Source: Pedococcus sp. 5OH_020
GTDB taxonomy: Bacteria > Actinomycetota > Actinomycetes > Actinomycetales > Dermatophilaceae
Length of the DNA stretch: 64,000 nucleotides
NCBI RefSeq assembly: GCF_027812955.1
Contig: NZ_JAPYZV010000008.1
Coordinates: forward strand, 186,001 to 250,000
Direction of reading: 5' to 3'
The first letter of the stretch is position 1, and each line of letters starts with the position of its first letter. Position numbers and translations under genes: made by a program. Under the pieces are notes generated by a model. It did not search any database. It had not been told where the DNA came from and saw only the letters and a program-made list of their open reading frames with translations. Shown piece by piece: positions 42,240 through 50,722 of this stretch.

Positions 42240-42586
42240 GTCAGCCTTCCTTTGTTCGATGCGCCCGATGGACGCGTGTCTACTAGAGACGTCTTCCGCC
42301 GGTCCTGGGTTGATCCTCGGGGAGGACCACTTCCTGGTGGTGCCGGTGACAACAGTCAAGCACGCGCCGTTCTTCCCTGTCGGGATTGGGTCGCCTGTGG
42401 TCCATCTCATGTCGCATCGGTTGACTCGTGGGTCGGGTGTCCAGTGGATGGGTGCGTCCCACGCAGGCGAGTATGCCGCGGCCCACCGACGGGGCGGCGT
42501 GGTGGACGTCGGCCTGTCCGCGGCCCGGGATACCCTGCGAGGCACGGTCGGCCGTCTGGTCGCCGCAGGCAGGAGGAGGGAAGGCC
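42240..42586. other. 347-bp divergent intergenic region, no gene recognised
   Basis: Between the DUF7455 start and the parE start I see no supportable gene. It holds weak promoter-like elements: TTGACT at 42421-42426 and TACCCT at 42531-42536 on the plus strand. The parE ribosome-binding site AGGAGGAGGG is at 42571-42580. No SOS box or clear palindrome is present. Confidence 0.55.
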
Positions 42587-44734
42587 GTGGCTGAAGCCAC
42601 CACCGCCAAGAAGGCCGCGACGACGAAGTCGAGCTCGGACTACAGCGCCCACCACCTGCAGGTTCTCGAGGGCCTGGAGGCTGTCCGCAAGCGACCCGGC
42701 ATGTACATCGGGTCCACCGACGGTCGCGGGTTGATGCACTGTCTGTGGGAGATCATCGACAACGCGGTCGACGAGGCCCTTGCCGGGCACGGAGACCGGA
42801 TCGAGGTCGTCCTGCACACGGACGGGTCGGTGGAGGTCCGCGACAACGGCCGCGGGATACCGGTGGACATCGAGCCCAGGACCGGCCTGACGGGCGTCGA
42901 GGTCGTCTTCACCAAGCTGCACGCGGGTGGCAAGTTCGGCGGTGGCTCCTACACGGCATCCGGGGGGCTCCACGGGGTCGGTGCGTCGGTGGTCAACGCC
43001 CTGTCGTCGCGTCTCGACGTCGAGGTGGACCGGGGCGGCAAGACCTATGCGATGAGCTTCCGGCGCGGTGAGCCGGGCTACTTCCCCGACGTCGCGTCAG
43101 GAGACAAGGACCCGGACCACGAGTTCACGCCGTACGAGCGAACCAGCGAGCTCGCAGTGGTCGGCAAGGTCCGGCGCGGGGTGACCGGCACCCGGATCCG
43201 CTACTGGGCCGACGGCCAGATCTTCCTCAAGGACGCCACCTTCGACTACGACCTGCTCGTCGCGCGAGCCCGGCAGACCTCGTTCCTCGTGCCCGGCCTC
43301 GCCCTGGTCGTCCGTGACGAGCGCCGGCTGCCCGGGACGCCGGGGGAGCACGGCCCGCACGAGGAGACGTTCCTGCATGACGGCGGGATCTCGGAGTTCG
43401 TCGAGTTCCTCGCGCCGGACGCGCCGGTCACCGACGTGTGGCGGCTGCAGGGGACCGGGACGTTCAAGGAGACCGTGCCCGTCCTCGACGCCAAGGGCCA
43501 CATGAGCCCCACCGAGGTGGAGCGCGAGTGTGTCGTCGATATCGCCGTGCGGTGGGGGAGCGGGTACGAGGCCAAGGTGAGCTCCTTCGTCAACATCATC
43601 GCCACGCCGAAGGGTGGGACCCACATCGCGGGCTTCGAGCAGGCTCTGCTGAAGGTCTTCCGCCGCCAGCTCGAGCTGAACTCGCGGCGGCTGAAGGTCG
43701 GGAGCGACAAGCCGGAGAAGGACGACGTGCTCGCCGGCCTCACTGCCGTCGTGACCGTCCGGCTCGCGGAGCCACAGTTCGAGGGCCAGACCAAGGAGGT
43801 ACTCGGCACGGCGGCCGTCCGCGCCCTCGTGGCCAAGGTCGTGGAGCAGGAGCTGACCGAGCGGCTGGTCTCCCCCAAGCGAGGGGAGAAGGCCCAGGCG
43901 GCCCTGCTGCTCGAGAAGGTCGTCACGGAGATGAAGTCGCGCATCAGCGCGCGGATGCACAAGGAGACACAGCGGCGCAAGAACGCGCTCGAGACCTCCA
44001 CGCTTCCGGCGAAGCTCGCCGACTGCCGCTCCACGGACGTCGAGAGGTCGGAGCTGTTCATCGTCGAGGGCGACAGCGCCCTCGGCACGGCGAAGCTCGC
44101 TCGGTCCAGCGACCACCAGGCCCTGCTGCCGATCCGAGGCAAGATCCTCAACGTCCAGAAGGCCTCCGTCTCGGACATGCTCAAGAACGCCGAGTGCGCC
44201 GCCATCATCCAGGTCATCGGCGCCGGGTCGGGCCGGTCCTTCGACCTGGATGCCGCCCGCTACGGCAAGGTCATCATCATGACCGATGCTGACGTCGACG
44301 GGGCCCACATCAGGACGCTGCTGCTGACGCTGTTCTTCCGCTACATGCGCCCCCTGGTGGAGGCCGGTCGGGTCTACGCAGCAGTACCGCCCCTGCACCG
44401 GATCGAGGTGGTGAACGCCGGCGCGAAGAAGAACGACCTGATCTACACCTACTCCGAGAAGGAGATGCGTACGACGGTCGCGTCCTTGGGCAAGCGTGGG
44501 AAGAACATCAAGCAACCGCTGCAGCGTTACAAGGGTCTCGGTGAGATGGATGCGGACCAGCTCGCCGAGACGACGATGGACCCGCGCCACCGGACTCTGC
44601 GCCGCGTGACGTTGCGGGACGCAGAGGTGGCCGAGCAGGTCTTCGACCTGCTCATGGGCAACGACGTGGGCCCCCGCAAGGACTTCATCGTCGACTCGGC
44701 CGCGGCGCTGGACCCCGAGCGCATCGACGCCTGA
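42587..44734 (+). CDS. parE: DNA topoisomerase (ATP-hydrolysing) subunit B, ParE-like
   Basis: A 715-aa type IIA topoisomerase ATPase subunit from the GTG at 42587. The GHKL ATPase site has E55 and N59 in WEIIDNAVDEALAG and DNGRGIP at 86-92, with GGLHGVGASVVNAL further on. TOPRIM residues are E494 in IVEGDSALGTAKLAR and the triad D567/D569/D571 in TDADVDGAHI. The 'SALG' replaces the more usual 'SAGG'. It is a paralogue of GyrB and presumably pairs with the ParC at 50719-53163 to decatenate chromosomes. Confidence 0.93.
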   Translation: MAEATTAKKAATTKSSSDYSAHHLQVLEGLEAVRKRPGMYIGSTDGRGLMHCLWEIIDNAVDEALAGHGDRIEVVLHTDGSVEVRDNGRGIPVDIEPRTGLTGVEVVFTKLHAGGKFGGGSYTASGGLHGVGASVVNALSSRLDVEVDRGGKTYAMSFRRGEPGYFPDVASGDKDPDHEFTPYERTSELAVVGKVRRGVTGTRIRYWADGQIFLKDATFDYDLLVARARQTSFLVPGLALVVRDERRLPGTPGEHGPHEETFLHDGGISEFVEFLAPDAPVTDVWRLQGTGTFKETVPVLDAKGHMSPTEVERECVVDIAVRWGSGYEAKVSSFVNIIATPKGGTHIAGFEQALLKVFRRQLELNSRRLKVGSDKPEKDDVLAGLTAVVTVRLAEPQFEGQTKEVLGTAAVRALVAKVVEQELTERLVSPKRGEKAQAALLLEKVVTEMKSRISARMHKETQRRKNALETSTLPAKLADCRSTDVERSELFIVEGDSALGTAKLARSSDHQALLPIRGKILNVQKASVSDMLKNAECAAIIQVIGAGSGRSFDLDAARYGKVIIMTDADVDGAHIRTLLLTLFFRYMRPLVEAGRVYAAVPPLHRIEVVNAGAKKNDLIYTYSEKEMRTTVASLGKRGKNIKQPLQRYKGLGEMDADQLAETTMDPRHRTLRRVTLRDAEVAEQVFDLLMGNDVGPRKDFIVDSAAALDPERIDA

Positions 44735-44760
44735 CGGCGGGCGCCGGGCCGGAGCGTCGG

Positions 44761-45882
44761 TCAGCGGTCCAGGGCGCCGGCAGAGCCGACCGAAGGCGCC
44801 GTCGCGACCGAAGAAGCCGATGTGGTGGTGAGATGTTCCGGTAGGCGGGTGACGCTGGACCCACCCGAGGTCCTCGTCCGGGGAGGCGCTGTGGACCCCC
44901 GTACGACGAGCTCCACCTCGAGCACGTGGTCGTGGGCGGCGCTGACCTCCTCGCCCTTGAGCGCCCTAAGCATGAGCTCCCCGGCATACCGCCCCTGGGC
45001 CTCCACGTCCTGGCGCACGGTGGTGACATCCAGGATCTGCGCGTGCACGTGGTCGTCGATGCCGATGACCGACACGTCGCCGGGGACGTCCAGGCCATGC
45101 CGGCGAGCCGCGGCGATCACCCCGAACGCCATCTCGTCGGACGCGGCGACCACGCACGTGGGATGGTCAGGTCGGGCGAACAGGCGGTCGGCATGGTCGA
45201 AGGCTCCCTGGGCGGTCCAGTCGCATTCGAGGGTCCAGGCAGGGGGACAGGTGATCCCGTGCTGCGCCAGCACCTCTCCGAACGCCTCGCGCCGGTCGAA
45301 CGGTGTCTGGAGGTGCGTGACGGAGGCGGGAACGGTGCCCGCGTAGCCAATGGCCCGGTGCCCGAGCTCCAGGGCATAGCCCGTCGCGAGAGCCATGGCC
45401 GCACGGTCGTCCACGCGAACCGAAGGCCATCCGGACTGCCGGTTCCCCACCGTGACCACGGGCATGTCCAGCCGGTCCAGGAGCGCCCGCTCGGAGGGCT
45501 CCGGCGGCACGTTGAGGATGATGGCGCCGTCGGCGCGCTTCCACAGCATGTTCTGGGTGATGGGCATGCGGGTGTCGAAGGTGGGGCCTTCGAGATCACA
45601 GAGCAGGACGTGATGGCCCTCGTCGCGCAGGGTCTTCTCGATGCCACTGATGACGGTCGCGAAGAACCACCTGTTGAAGTACGGGGTGATCACTCCTATG
45701 CCTCGAGTCCGCCCTGAGACGAGACTGGTGGCGGCGGGGGAGGCGACGTAGTGCAGCTCCGAGGCGGCAGCGAGCACCCGGTCGCGCGTGCGGGGACTCA
45801 CCCTGTCCACTCCCCGCAAGGCCCGTGACACCGTGGCGACGGAGACGCCGGCCGCCTTGGCCACGTCGCCGATGGTGCTCAT
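44761..45882 (-). CDS. LacI-family transcriptional regulator of the sugar operon
   Basis: A 373-aa repressor from the ATG at 45882 (GGAGGT upstream). The N-terminal helix-turn-helix and hinge read MSTIGDVAKAAGVSVATVSRALRG. A periplasmic-binding-like sensor fold follows (GVITPYFNRWFFATVISGIE through VVAASDEMAFGVIAAARRHG to VIGIDDH). The last 30 residues are a Ser/Thr-rich extension beyond the usual length. It is the last gene of the importer operon and most likely binds GTAAACGTTTAC at 49667-49678 (family-typical operator), giving autoregulation with the substrate sugar as inducer. Confidence 0.9.
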   Translation of the reverse strand: MSTIGDVAKAAGVSVATVSRALRGVDRVSPRTRDRVLAAASELHYVASPAATSLVSGRTRGIGVITPYFNRWFFATVISGIEKTLRDEGHHVLLCDLEGPTFDTRMPITQNMLWKRADGAIILNVPPEPSERALLDRLDMPVVTVGNRQSGWPSVRVDDRAAMALATGYALELGHRAIGYAGTVPASVTHLQTPFDRREAFGEVLAQHGITCPPAWTLECDWTAQGAFDHADRLFARPDHPTCVVAASDEMAFGVIAAARRHGLDVPGDVSVIGIDDHVHAQILDVTTVRQDVEAQGRYAGELMLRALKGEEVSAAHDHVLEVELVVRGSTAPPRTRTSGGSSVTRLPEHLTTTSASSVATAPSVGSAGALDR

Positions 45883-45917
45883 TGCTACCTCCCCGCGCTG
45901 TCGACCTGGGTGGTGAG

Positions 45918-46142
45918 TCAGACGTCGAGGTTCCTCCGAGACCTCCAGACGAGCCAGCACAGGGCCAGCAGGGCCGCGAGGAGCAGGGCGGGTCCCACCG
46001 CCGGCTCCCCACGGACCTCGAGGATGACGAGCTGGAGCATCGCCATGAAGGCGAAGAAGCCGAGGAGCCCCAGCAGCAGCTCCAGCCGTTGGGCCTTGGC
46101 CCTGACGTTGCCGGAGCTGCTGCCCGGGTTGAACAGTCCCAT
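45918..46142 (-). CDS. Small two-helix membrane protein within the sugar operon
   Basis: A 74-aa protein from the ATG at 46142, with GGAG six bases upstream. It has two transmembrane helices (LELLLGLLGFFAFMAMLQLV and AVGPALLLAALLALCWLVW) and short charged ends. It lies 24 bp after the MalG-like permease stop and 35 bp before lacI, on the same strand. No family is recognised. It may be an accessory subunit of the importer or a regulator of the regulator's membrane access; these are guesses from position. Confidence 0.7.
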   Translation of the reverse strand: MGLFNPGSSSGNVRAKAQRLELLLGLLGFFAFMAMLQLVILEVRGEPAVGPALLLAALLALCWLVWRSRRNLDV

Positions 46143-46166
46143 GGCTGTCTCCGGGCCGCCTGGCGG

Positions 46167-47075
46167 CTAGCCCTTCACCCCTCCGGCGGTCAGACCCGAC
46201 ACGATCGCCCGCTGGAAGACGAGCACCATGATGATCAGGGGGACGGTCACGATGGTTCCGGCCGCCATGACGGCGGTGTACGGCTCCTGGTGTGGCTGGG
46301 CGCCGGTGAACTGCGCGATGGCCACCGTCACGGTCTGGGTCTTCGGCGTCGAGAACTGCTGAGCCAGCAGGTACTCGTTCCAGCTCGCGATGAAGGCGAG
46401 GATGGCCGTGGTGAACAGGCCGGGAGCCGCCAGGGGAAGCATGATCTTGCGGAACGCCTGACCGGGCGTACAGCCGTCGATCCGGGCCGACTCCTCCAGC
46501 TCCCAGGGCATCTCTGCCAAGAACGCTGTGAGCGTATAGATCGTCAGCGGTAGCGCGAACGAGATGTTCGGGATGATCAGCGCCTGGTAGTTGACCCCGC
46601 TCAGCCAGCCGAAGCTCGAGAACATCTGGAACAGCGGGGAGACCAGCGCCACGCCAGGGAACATCGACGCCCCGAGGATGACGCCCAGCACGGCGTACTT
46701 CCCCGGGAAGTTGAGCCGGGCCAGCGCGTACGAGGCGAACACACCCACGAGCATCGCCACCGCCGTGGTGACGACACCGATGATGATCGAGTGCACGAGC
46801 GCGGCCCCGAAGTGGTTGCCTCGACCCGTGGAGAACGCGGTCTTGAAGTTGTCGAGCGTGACGTGCGTCGGCCACGGGGTGCTGTCGAAGGTGTAGCCCA
46901 CGTCGCGGAACGCGGTGACGATCATCCAGTAGAACGGTGCAAGTCCCCAGATGACGAGGACCGCCAGACCGAGGTACATCCGGATCTTGGCGTTGCGGTC
47001 GCTCCTGAAGTGGATCTCCTGGGCCTCCGTCCGGCCGCTGGCCGGAGGAGCGGTGGTGGCAGTGGTGGCAGTCAT
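46167..47075 (-). CDS. Carbohydrate ABC transporter permease (MalG-like)
   Basis: A 302-aa permease with six hydrophobic segments. The cytoplasmic EAA loop reads EESARIDGCTPGQAFRKIML, the site that contacts the ATPase. The C-terminus IVSGLTAGGVKG is typical of MalG/LacG proteins. Its start lies one base after the upstream permease stop, so the pair is translationally coupled. It forms the heterodimeric channel with the MalF-like subunit. Confidence 0.92.
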   Translation of the reverse strand: MTATTATTAPPASGRTEAQEIHFRSDRNAKIRMYLGLAVLVIWGLAPFYWMIVTAFRDVGYTFDSTPWPTHVTLDNFKTAFSTGRGNHFGAALVHSIIIGVVTTAVAMLVGVFASYALARLNFPGKYAVLGVILGASMFPGVALVSPLFQMFSSFGWLSGVNYQALIIPNISFALPLTIYTLTAFLAEMPWELEESARIDGCTPGQAFRKIMLPLAAPGLFTTAILAFIASWNEYLLAQQFSTPKTQTVTVAIAQFTGAQPHQEPYTAVMAAGTIVTVPLIIMVLVFQRAIVSGLTAGGVKG

Positions 47076-47076
47076 C

Positions 47077-48141
47077 TCAGGCTCCGGTCGAGGTGGCGTT
47101 GGCGGCGACTGGGTTGCCGGGCTGGGCGTCCTTGTCCTTCGGCTTCTTCTTGGCGGACGGCGGGCGCTGGATCACGTCCGCGCCGCCGAACTGGATGAAG
47201 AGGTAGGCCGTCAGGGCGATGAGGAGGAAGACGATCGTGGAGAGTGCGGAGGCCCCGTGGAACCCCTCGTTCTTCTGTTTGATCACGAGCATCGACAAGG
47301 ACGTCGTCCCGCCGGCGCCGCCGGTGAGGATGGCGGGCAGGTCGTAGATCCGCAGCACGTCCAGGGTGCGGAAGAGGACCGCCACCATGAGAGGCGTCTT
47401 GACCAGGGGCAGCGTGATCTTCATGAAGGTCTGCCACTTGGTCGCGCCGTCGATCTGAGCTGCCTCGTAGACGTCACCGGGGATCAGCTGGAGGCCAGCA
47501 AGGATGAGCAGGGCCATGAAGGGCGTGGTCTTCCACACGTCGGCGATGATGATCGCGAACTTCGCGGCCAACGGGTCGCTGGTCCACAGCTTGGGGCCAA
47601 ACCCCACGACGCCGAGCAGCTTGTTGATGATGCCGTCGTAGGCGAACATGAAGTAGAAGAGCTTGGCCGTGACCGCGGTGGGGATGGCCCAGGGCACGAG
47701 GATCGCGGCTCGGACCAGGCCGCGGCCCCGGAAGTCGCGGTTCATGATCATGGCGAACCAGATGCCGAGCAGCACCTCGATGGCCACGCTGACGACAGTG
47801 AAGAAGAGCGTCACCCACAGCGCGTCGTAGAACTGCGCTCCGATGGTGCCCGGCGGGCAGTCGACGTTGCCGCACTTCTGCAGGAGCCAGTGGGTGTAGT
47901 TCGAGAGCCCCGCGTTGCCTCCCTCGACGAAGAGGCCGGTCGAGGGGTCCAGGCCCGCGTCCTTCTGGAAGGAGAGCTGGATCGCCTTGATCAGCGGATA
48001 GATGATGATGACGGTCAGGAACGCGATGGTGGGGGCCACGAGCAGCCAGCCCTGGCGTCCCTGACCCGCGTGGAGTCCTTTGCTCTGCTTGACCGGCTTG
48101 TTCTTGACCGGCTTGGGTGCCGTGTCCGCAACTGCGCTCAT
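47077..48141 (-). CDS. Carbohydrate ABC transporter permease (MalF-like)
   Basis: A 354-aa permease from the ATG at 48141 (AGGAG upstream). Six hydrophobic segments start with WLLVAPTIAFLTVIIIYPLI; the EAA loop is YEAAQIDGATKWQTFMKITL. A periplasmic loop contains two Cys (KCGNVDCPPG) that may form a disulphide. The C-terminal cytoplasmic tail is Lys/Pro-rich. It is separated from the binding-protein gene by a strong hairpin (48254-48293). Confidence 0.92.
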   Translation of the reverse strand: MSAVADTAPKPVKNKPVKQSKGLHAGQGRQGWLLVAPTIAFLTVIIIYPLIKAIQLSFQKDAGLDPSTGLFVEGGNAGLSNYTHWLLQKCGNVDCPPGTIGAQFYDALWVTLFFTVVSVAIEVLLGIWFAMIMNRDFRGRGLVRAAILVPWAIPTAVTAKLFYFMFAYDGIINKLLGVVGFGPKLWTSDPLAAKFAIIIADVWKTTPFMALLILAGLQLIPGDVYEAAQIDGATKWQTFMKITLPLVKTPLMVAVLFRTLDVLRIYDLPAILTGGAGGTTSLSMLVIKQKNEGFHGASALSTIVFLLIALTAYLFIQFGGADVIQRPPSAKKKPKDKDAQPGNPVAANATSTGA

Positions 48142-48253
48142 GCCTGCTCCTTGACCGGAAGGATGCGCCTGGGTGGGTGGTGGGGGTCCTCAGAGGGGGG
48201 TTGGTGAGGTGGGTGCCAAGCGTGTGAGGAAGGTTCTTGGCGGGAGATGAAGC

Positions 48254-48293
48254 ACGTCGTGGGGGTGGCCCCGTGAGGCCACCCCCACGACGT
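48254..48293 (-). terminator. Perfect 17-bp hairpin between binding-protein and permease genes
   Basis: ACGTCGTGGGGGTGGCC (48254-48270), loop CCGTGA, then its exact complement (48277-48293). It begins 15 nt after the binding-protein stop codon. There is no T tract, so it more likely acts as an mRNA-stabilising or attenuating stem, which would favour excess binding protein over permease, than as a full terminator. Confidence 0.75.
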
Positions 48294-48307
48294 CGGGACG
48301 AGGCCGG

Positions 48308-49597
48308 TCAGCCTCCGGCGGCCGCCTGCATGGCCGCCTGCATGTCCTTCACAGCGGCCTCGGGCGTCTTCTGCCCCTGGATCGCGGCGTAGGAGTTCTC
48401 CTGGATGGCCTGGGTGATGCCCGGGTAGAAGGGCGTCACGGGCCGGGACACGGCGTTCTCGATCGAGGTCTTGAGCACCGGCAGGTACGGGTACTTCTTG
48501 ACGAGCGCCTGGTCGGTGTAGATGGACTCGATCACAGGGGCCAGCGAGCCCTTCTCCATGTTGGTCTTCTGCTCCTCGGGGCTGGTGAGGAACTTCAGGA
48601 AGTCCAGGGCCGTGCCCTTGTTCTTGGAGAAGGCGCTGATGGCGGCCATGTGACCACCGAGGGTGGAGGTGCCGGGTCCGCTGACGCCCGGGAGTGGGGC
48701 GACGGCGAACTTGCCGATGACCTTCGAGGACTTGTCCGTGCTGGCCAGGTTGTACACGTACGGCCAGTTGCGCAGGAAGAGCAGCTTGCCGTTCTGGAAG
48801 GCCGCCCGGCTCTCCTCCTCCTGGTAGGTGATGGCCTGCTTGGGGATGTCACCGTTCTTGTAGTGCTCCGCCAGCGCCGCGAGACCCTTGGCTGCCTCCG
48901 GTGAGTCAGCGGTGGGCTTGCCCTTCTCGTCCACCATCTTGGCGCCGTAGGCGTTCATCCACTCGGTGGCGTTGCAGGTGAGCCCCTCGTACTTGGCGAA
49001 CTGGCCGGCGAAGCAGTCCATGCCGTTCTTCTTGGCGATGGAGCACATCGACCACATCTCGTCGATGGTCTTCGGCGGGGTCTTCACCAGGTCGGACCGG
49101 TAGTAGAGCATCGCGCCGTCGGACGACGTCGGTGCCGCGAAGAGCGTGTTGTTGTACGTCGCAGCCTTGACGGTCGGCGCCAGGAAGCCGTCGGTCGGCA
49201 GCGCGAGCTTGTCCTTCAGGGGCGTCAGCCATCCCTTGGCTGCGAACTCCGCCGTCCACACGACATCGACGGAGACCACGTCGTAGCCGGGGTCCTTGGC
49301 CTGGAAGTGCTGCACGAGGTCGTCGTGCTGCTGGTCCGCCTTGTCGGACTGCTCCTTGACGGTCACCTTCTCGTTCGGGTGCTTGGCGTTCCACCGGGCG
49401 GCCTGAGGTGCGACCAGGTTGCTGTTGTCCTTGCCCTGGACGTAGGTGATGGGGCCGTGCTTCTCGGTGCCGGACGCAGCGCCAGAGCTGCTGCTGCCGC
49501 TCCCGCTGTTGCCGCCACCACAGGCGGCCACCAGGGCCACAGCGGCTACGCCGGCGACTGCCGTGAGGATCCGGCGCTTGTGCAATCGGAGGGCCAT
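48308..49597 (-). CDS. Sugar ABC transporter substrate-binding lipoprotein
   Basis: A 429-aa family 1 solute-binding protein from the ATG at 49597 (GGAGGC upstream). The signal peptide RRILTAVAGVAAVALVAAC ends in a lipobox Cys, followed by a Gly/Ser linker. The mature part has SBP_bac_1 features: KDPGYDVVSVDVVWTAEFAA, GAMLYYRSDLVKTPP, and the C-terminal TLGGHMAAISAFSKNKG. The sequence resembles trehalose/maltose binders (LpqY/ThuE-like), but the sugar is an inference. A longer in-frame start is rejected because it would precede the signal peptide. Confidence 0.92.
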   Translation of the reverse strand: MALRLHKRRILTAVAGVAAVALVAACGGGNSGSGSSSSGAASGTEKHGPITYVQGKDNSNLVAPQAARWNAKHPNEKVTVKEQSDKADQQHDDLVQHFQAKDPGYDVVSVDVVWTAEFAAKGWLTPLKDKLALPTDGFLAPTVKAATYNNTLFAAPTSSDGAMLYYRSDLVKTPPKTIDEMWSMCSIAKKNGMDCFAGQFAKYEGLTCNATEWMNAYGAKMVDEKGKPTADSPEAAKGLAALAEHYKNGDIPKQAITYQEEESRAAFQNGKLLFLRNWPYVYNLASTDKSSKVIGKFAVAPLPGVSGPGTSTLGGHMAAISAFSKNKGTALDFLKFLTSPEEQKTNMEKGSLAPVIESIYTDQALVKKYPYLPVLKTSIENAVSRPVTPFYPGITQAIQENSYAAIQGQKTPEAAVKDMQAAMQAAAGG

Positions 49598-49666
49598 ACG
49601 CCCGCCTCCATTTCTCGCGTGGTGCCAAGGCGGACGTGCCTCGGCAGTGAGGTGAACCGTCCTCAT

Positions 49667-49678
49667 GTAAACGTTTAC
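49667..49678. promoter_or_regulatory. LacI-family operator
   Basis: GTAAACGTTTAC is a perfect 12-bp palindrome with the central CG typical of LacI/GalR operators. It lies 70 bp upstream of the binding-protein start, close to a -35 candidate TTGCGG on the minus strand. The operon's own LacI regulator is the obvious ligand. Confidence 0.75.
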
Positions 49679-49765
49679 GCTCCCTGGCCGCAATCGTCAG
49701 GGGACGTGGCGGCGGTAACGATTGGGTAACTCGGAGTGGCCGACGCTCGGGCTCGCGACTCCGCT

Positions 49766-50722
49766 TCAGCGCTGCGAGAGGGTGACCGTCCATTCCAGGA
49801 CCGGGACCGACGGCTTGCCGCAGGACTCCGGGAGGGCCTCGGCGGCCACCCGTCGCTGGCAGCGCGCGTGCCAGGAGCGACCGTCGACGTGGTCCACGAC
49901 GTACGAGGCGAAGCCGTCAGCGTCAAAGGGGTCTACCTCGACGGTCTGCAGTGCCGTCAGCGACCGCTCCCCGGTGACGTGCCGGACCTGGGACTCGGCG
50001 GCCTGTCCGGCGGCCGTCAGAGCGCTGCGGCCGCGGTCGTGCCAGGGGCCGAGGACGGCGGACGGTAGCTCCCCGGCCTCCGCAGCGGCCAGCACCGCGG
50101 AGCACATCGGCGGGTCCAGGCGTGCGAGGGTCGCCCCATGCGGCAGGAGGACCCCCGTCGGGGCGAACCGGTGCCCTCCGGTGTGCGAGGCCTCCCAGAC
50201 GCGGCCCGGGTGGCTCGCCCAAGCCTCTAGGGCGACCGGCCGTCCTCGGACGGCGCAGCACACGTCGCGCCGTCCGTTGGTACACAGCAGCAGGATGGGC
50301 TCCGCGGCCGCAGCCCCAGGCATGGAGGCGAGGACCGCAGCTCGGTCACCACGCGCCAGGGCGTCGAAGTCGAGGTCCAGCAGCGCATCGACCTGCCTCA
50401 GCTCGGTCTGCAGGAGCCAGGGCTCCGGACCGCACCACGCCAGGTACACCGCCTCGCCCCGTGACTCGTGGTCGTCCGGGTGGCGTCCGGGACGCCGGAC
50501 CAGGGACAGCCTGCCACCACGCTCCGAACAGGCGGTCGACAGCGACTCGCCTAGCGCCACAGGCAGATGCGACTGCGTCGCTGCATCACGGCCCCAGGGG
50601 CCCGGCTGCTCCAGAGCGACGAAGAAGGCAGCCCGCGCCGCCGTCCCGTAGGCCGACACGCGCGCTCCGTCGAACCCCACCGAGCAGGCGTCCGGCGCGC
50701 TGTGGCCGTGAGAGAGGCTCAC
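49766..50722 (-). CDS. Sucrase/ferredoxin-like (Apd1-like) thioredoxin-fold protein
   Basis: A 318-aa protein of the sucrase/ferredoxin-like family. [20 protein letters not shown] and [11 protein letters not shown] give the conserved Cys/His set of a [2Fe-2S]-binding thioredoxin-like fold; the early ACSVGF may add another Cys. The GTG start at 50722 overlaps the stop of parC (GTGA), so translation is coupled to the topoisomerase subunit. The family's role in bacteria is unclear and electron transfer is a guess. Confidence 0.85.
   Translation of the reverse strand: MSLSHGHSAPDACSVGFDGARVSAYGTAARAAFFVALEQPGPWGRDAATQSHLPVALGESLSTACSERGGRLSLVRRPGRHPDDHESRGEAVYLAWCGPEPWLLQTELRQVDALLDLDFDALARGDRAAVLASMPGAAAAEPILLLCTNGRRDVCCAVRGRPVALEAWASHPGRVWEASHTGGHRFAPTGVLLPHGATLARLDPPMCSAVLAAAEAGELPSAVLGPWHDRGRSALTAAGQAAESQVRHVTGERSLTALQTVEVDPFDADGFASYVVDHVDGRSWHARCQRRVAAEALPESCGKPSVPVLEWTVTLSQR

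Noticed and set aside
45883-46875. Long N-terminal extension of the LacI regulator
   Set aside because: The open frame runs through the small membrane protein and the permease in another frame; the ATG at 45882 has a good ribosome-binding site and begins the helix-turn-helix.
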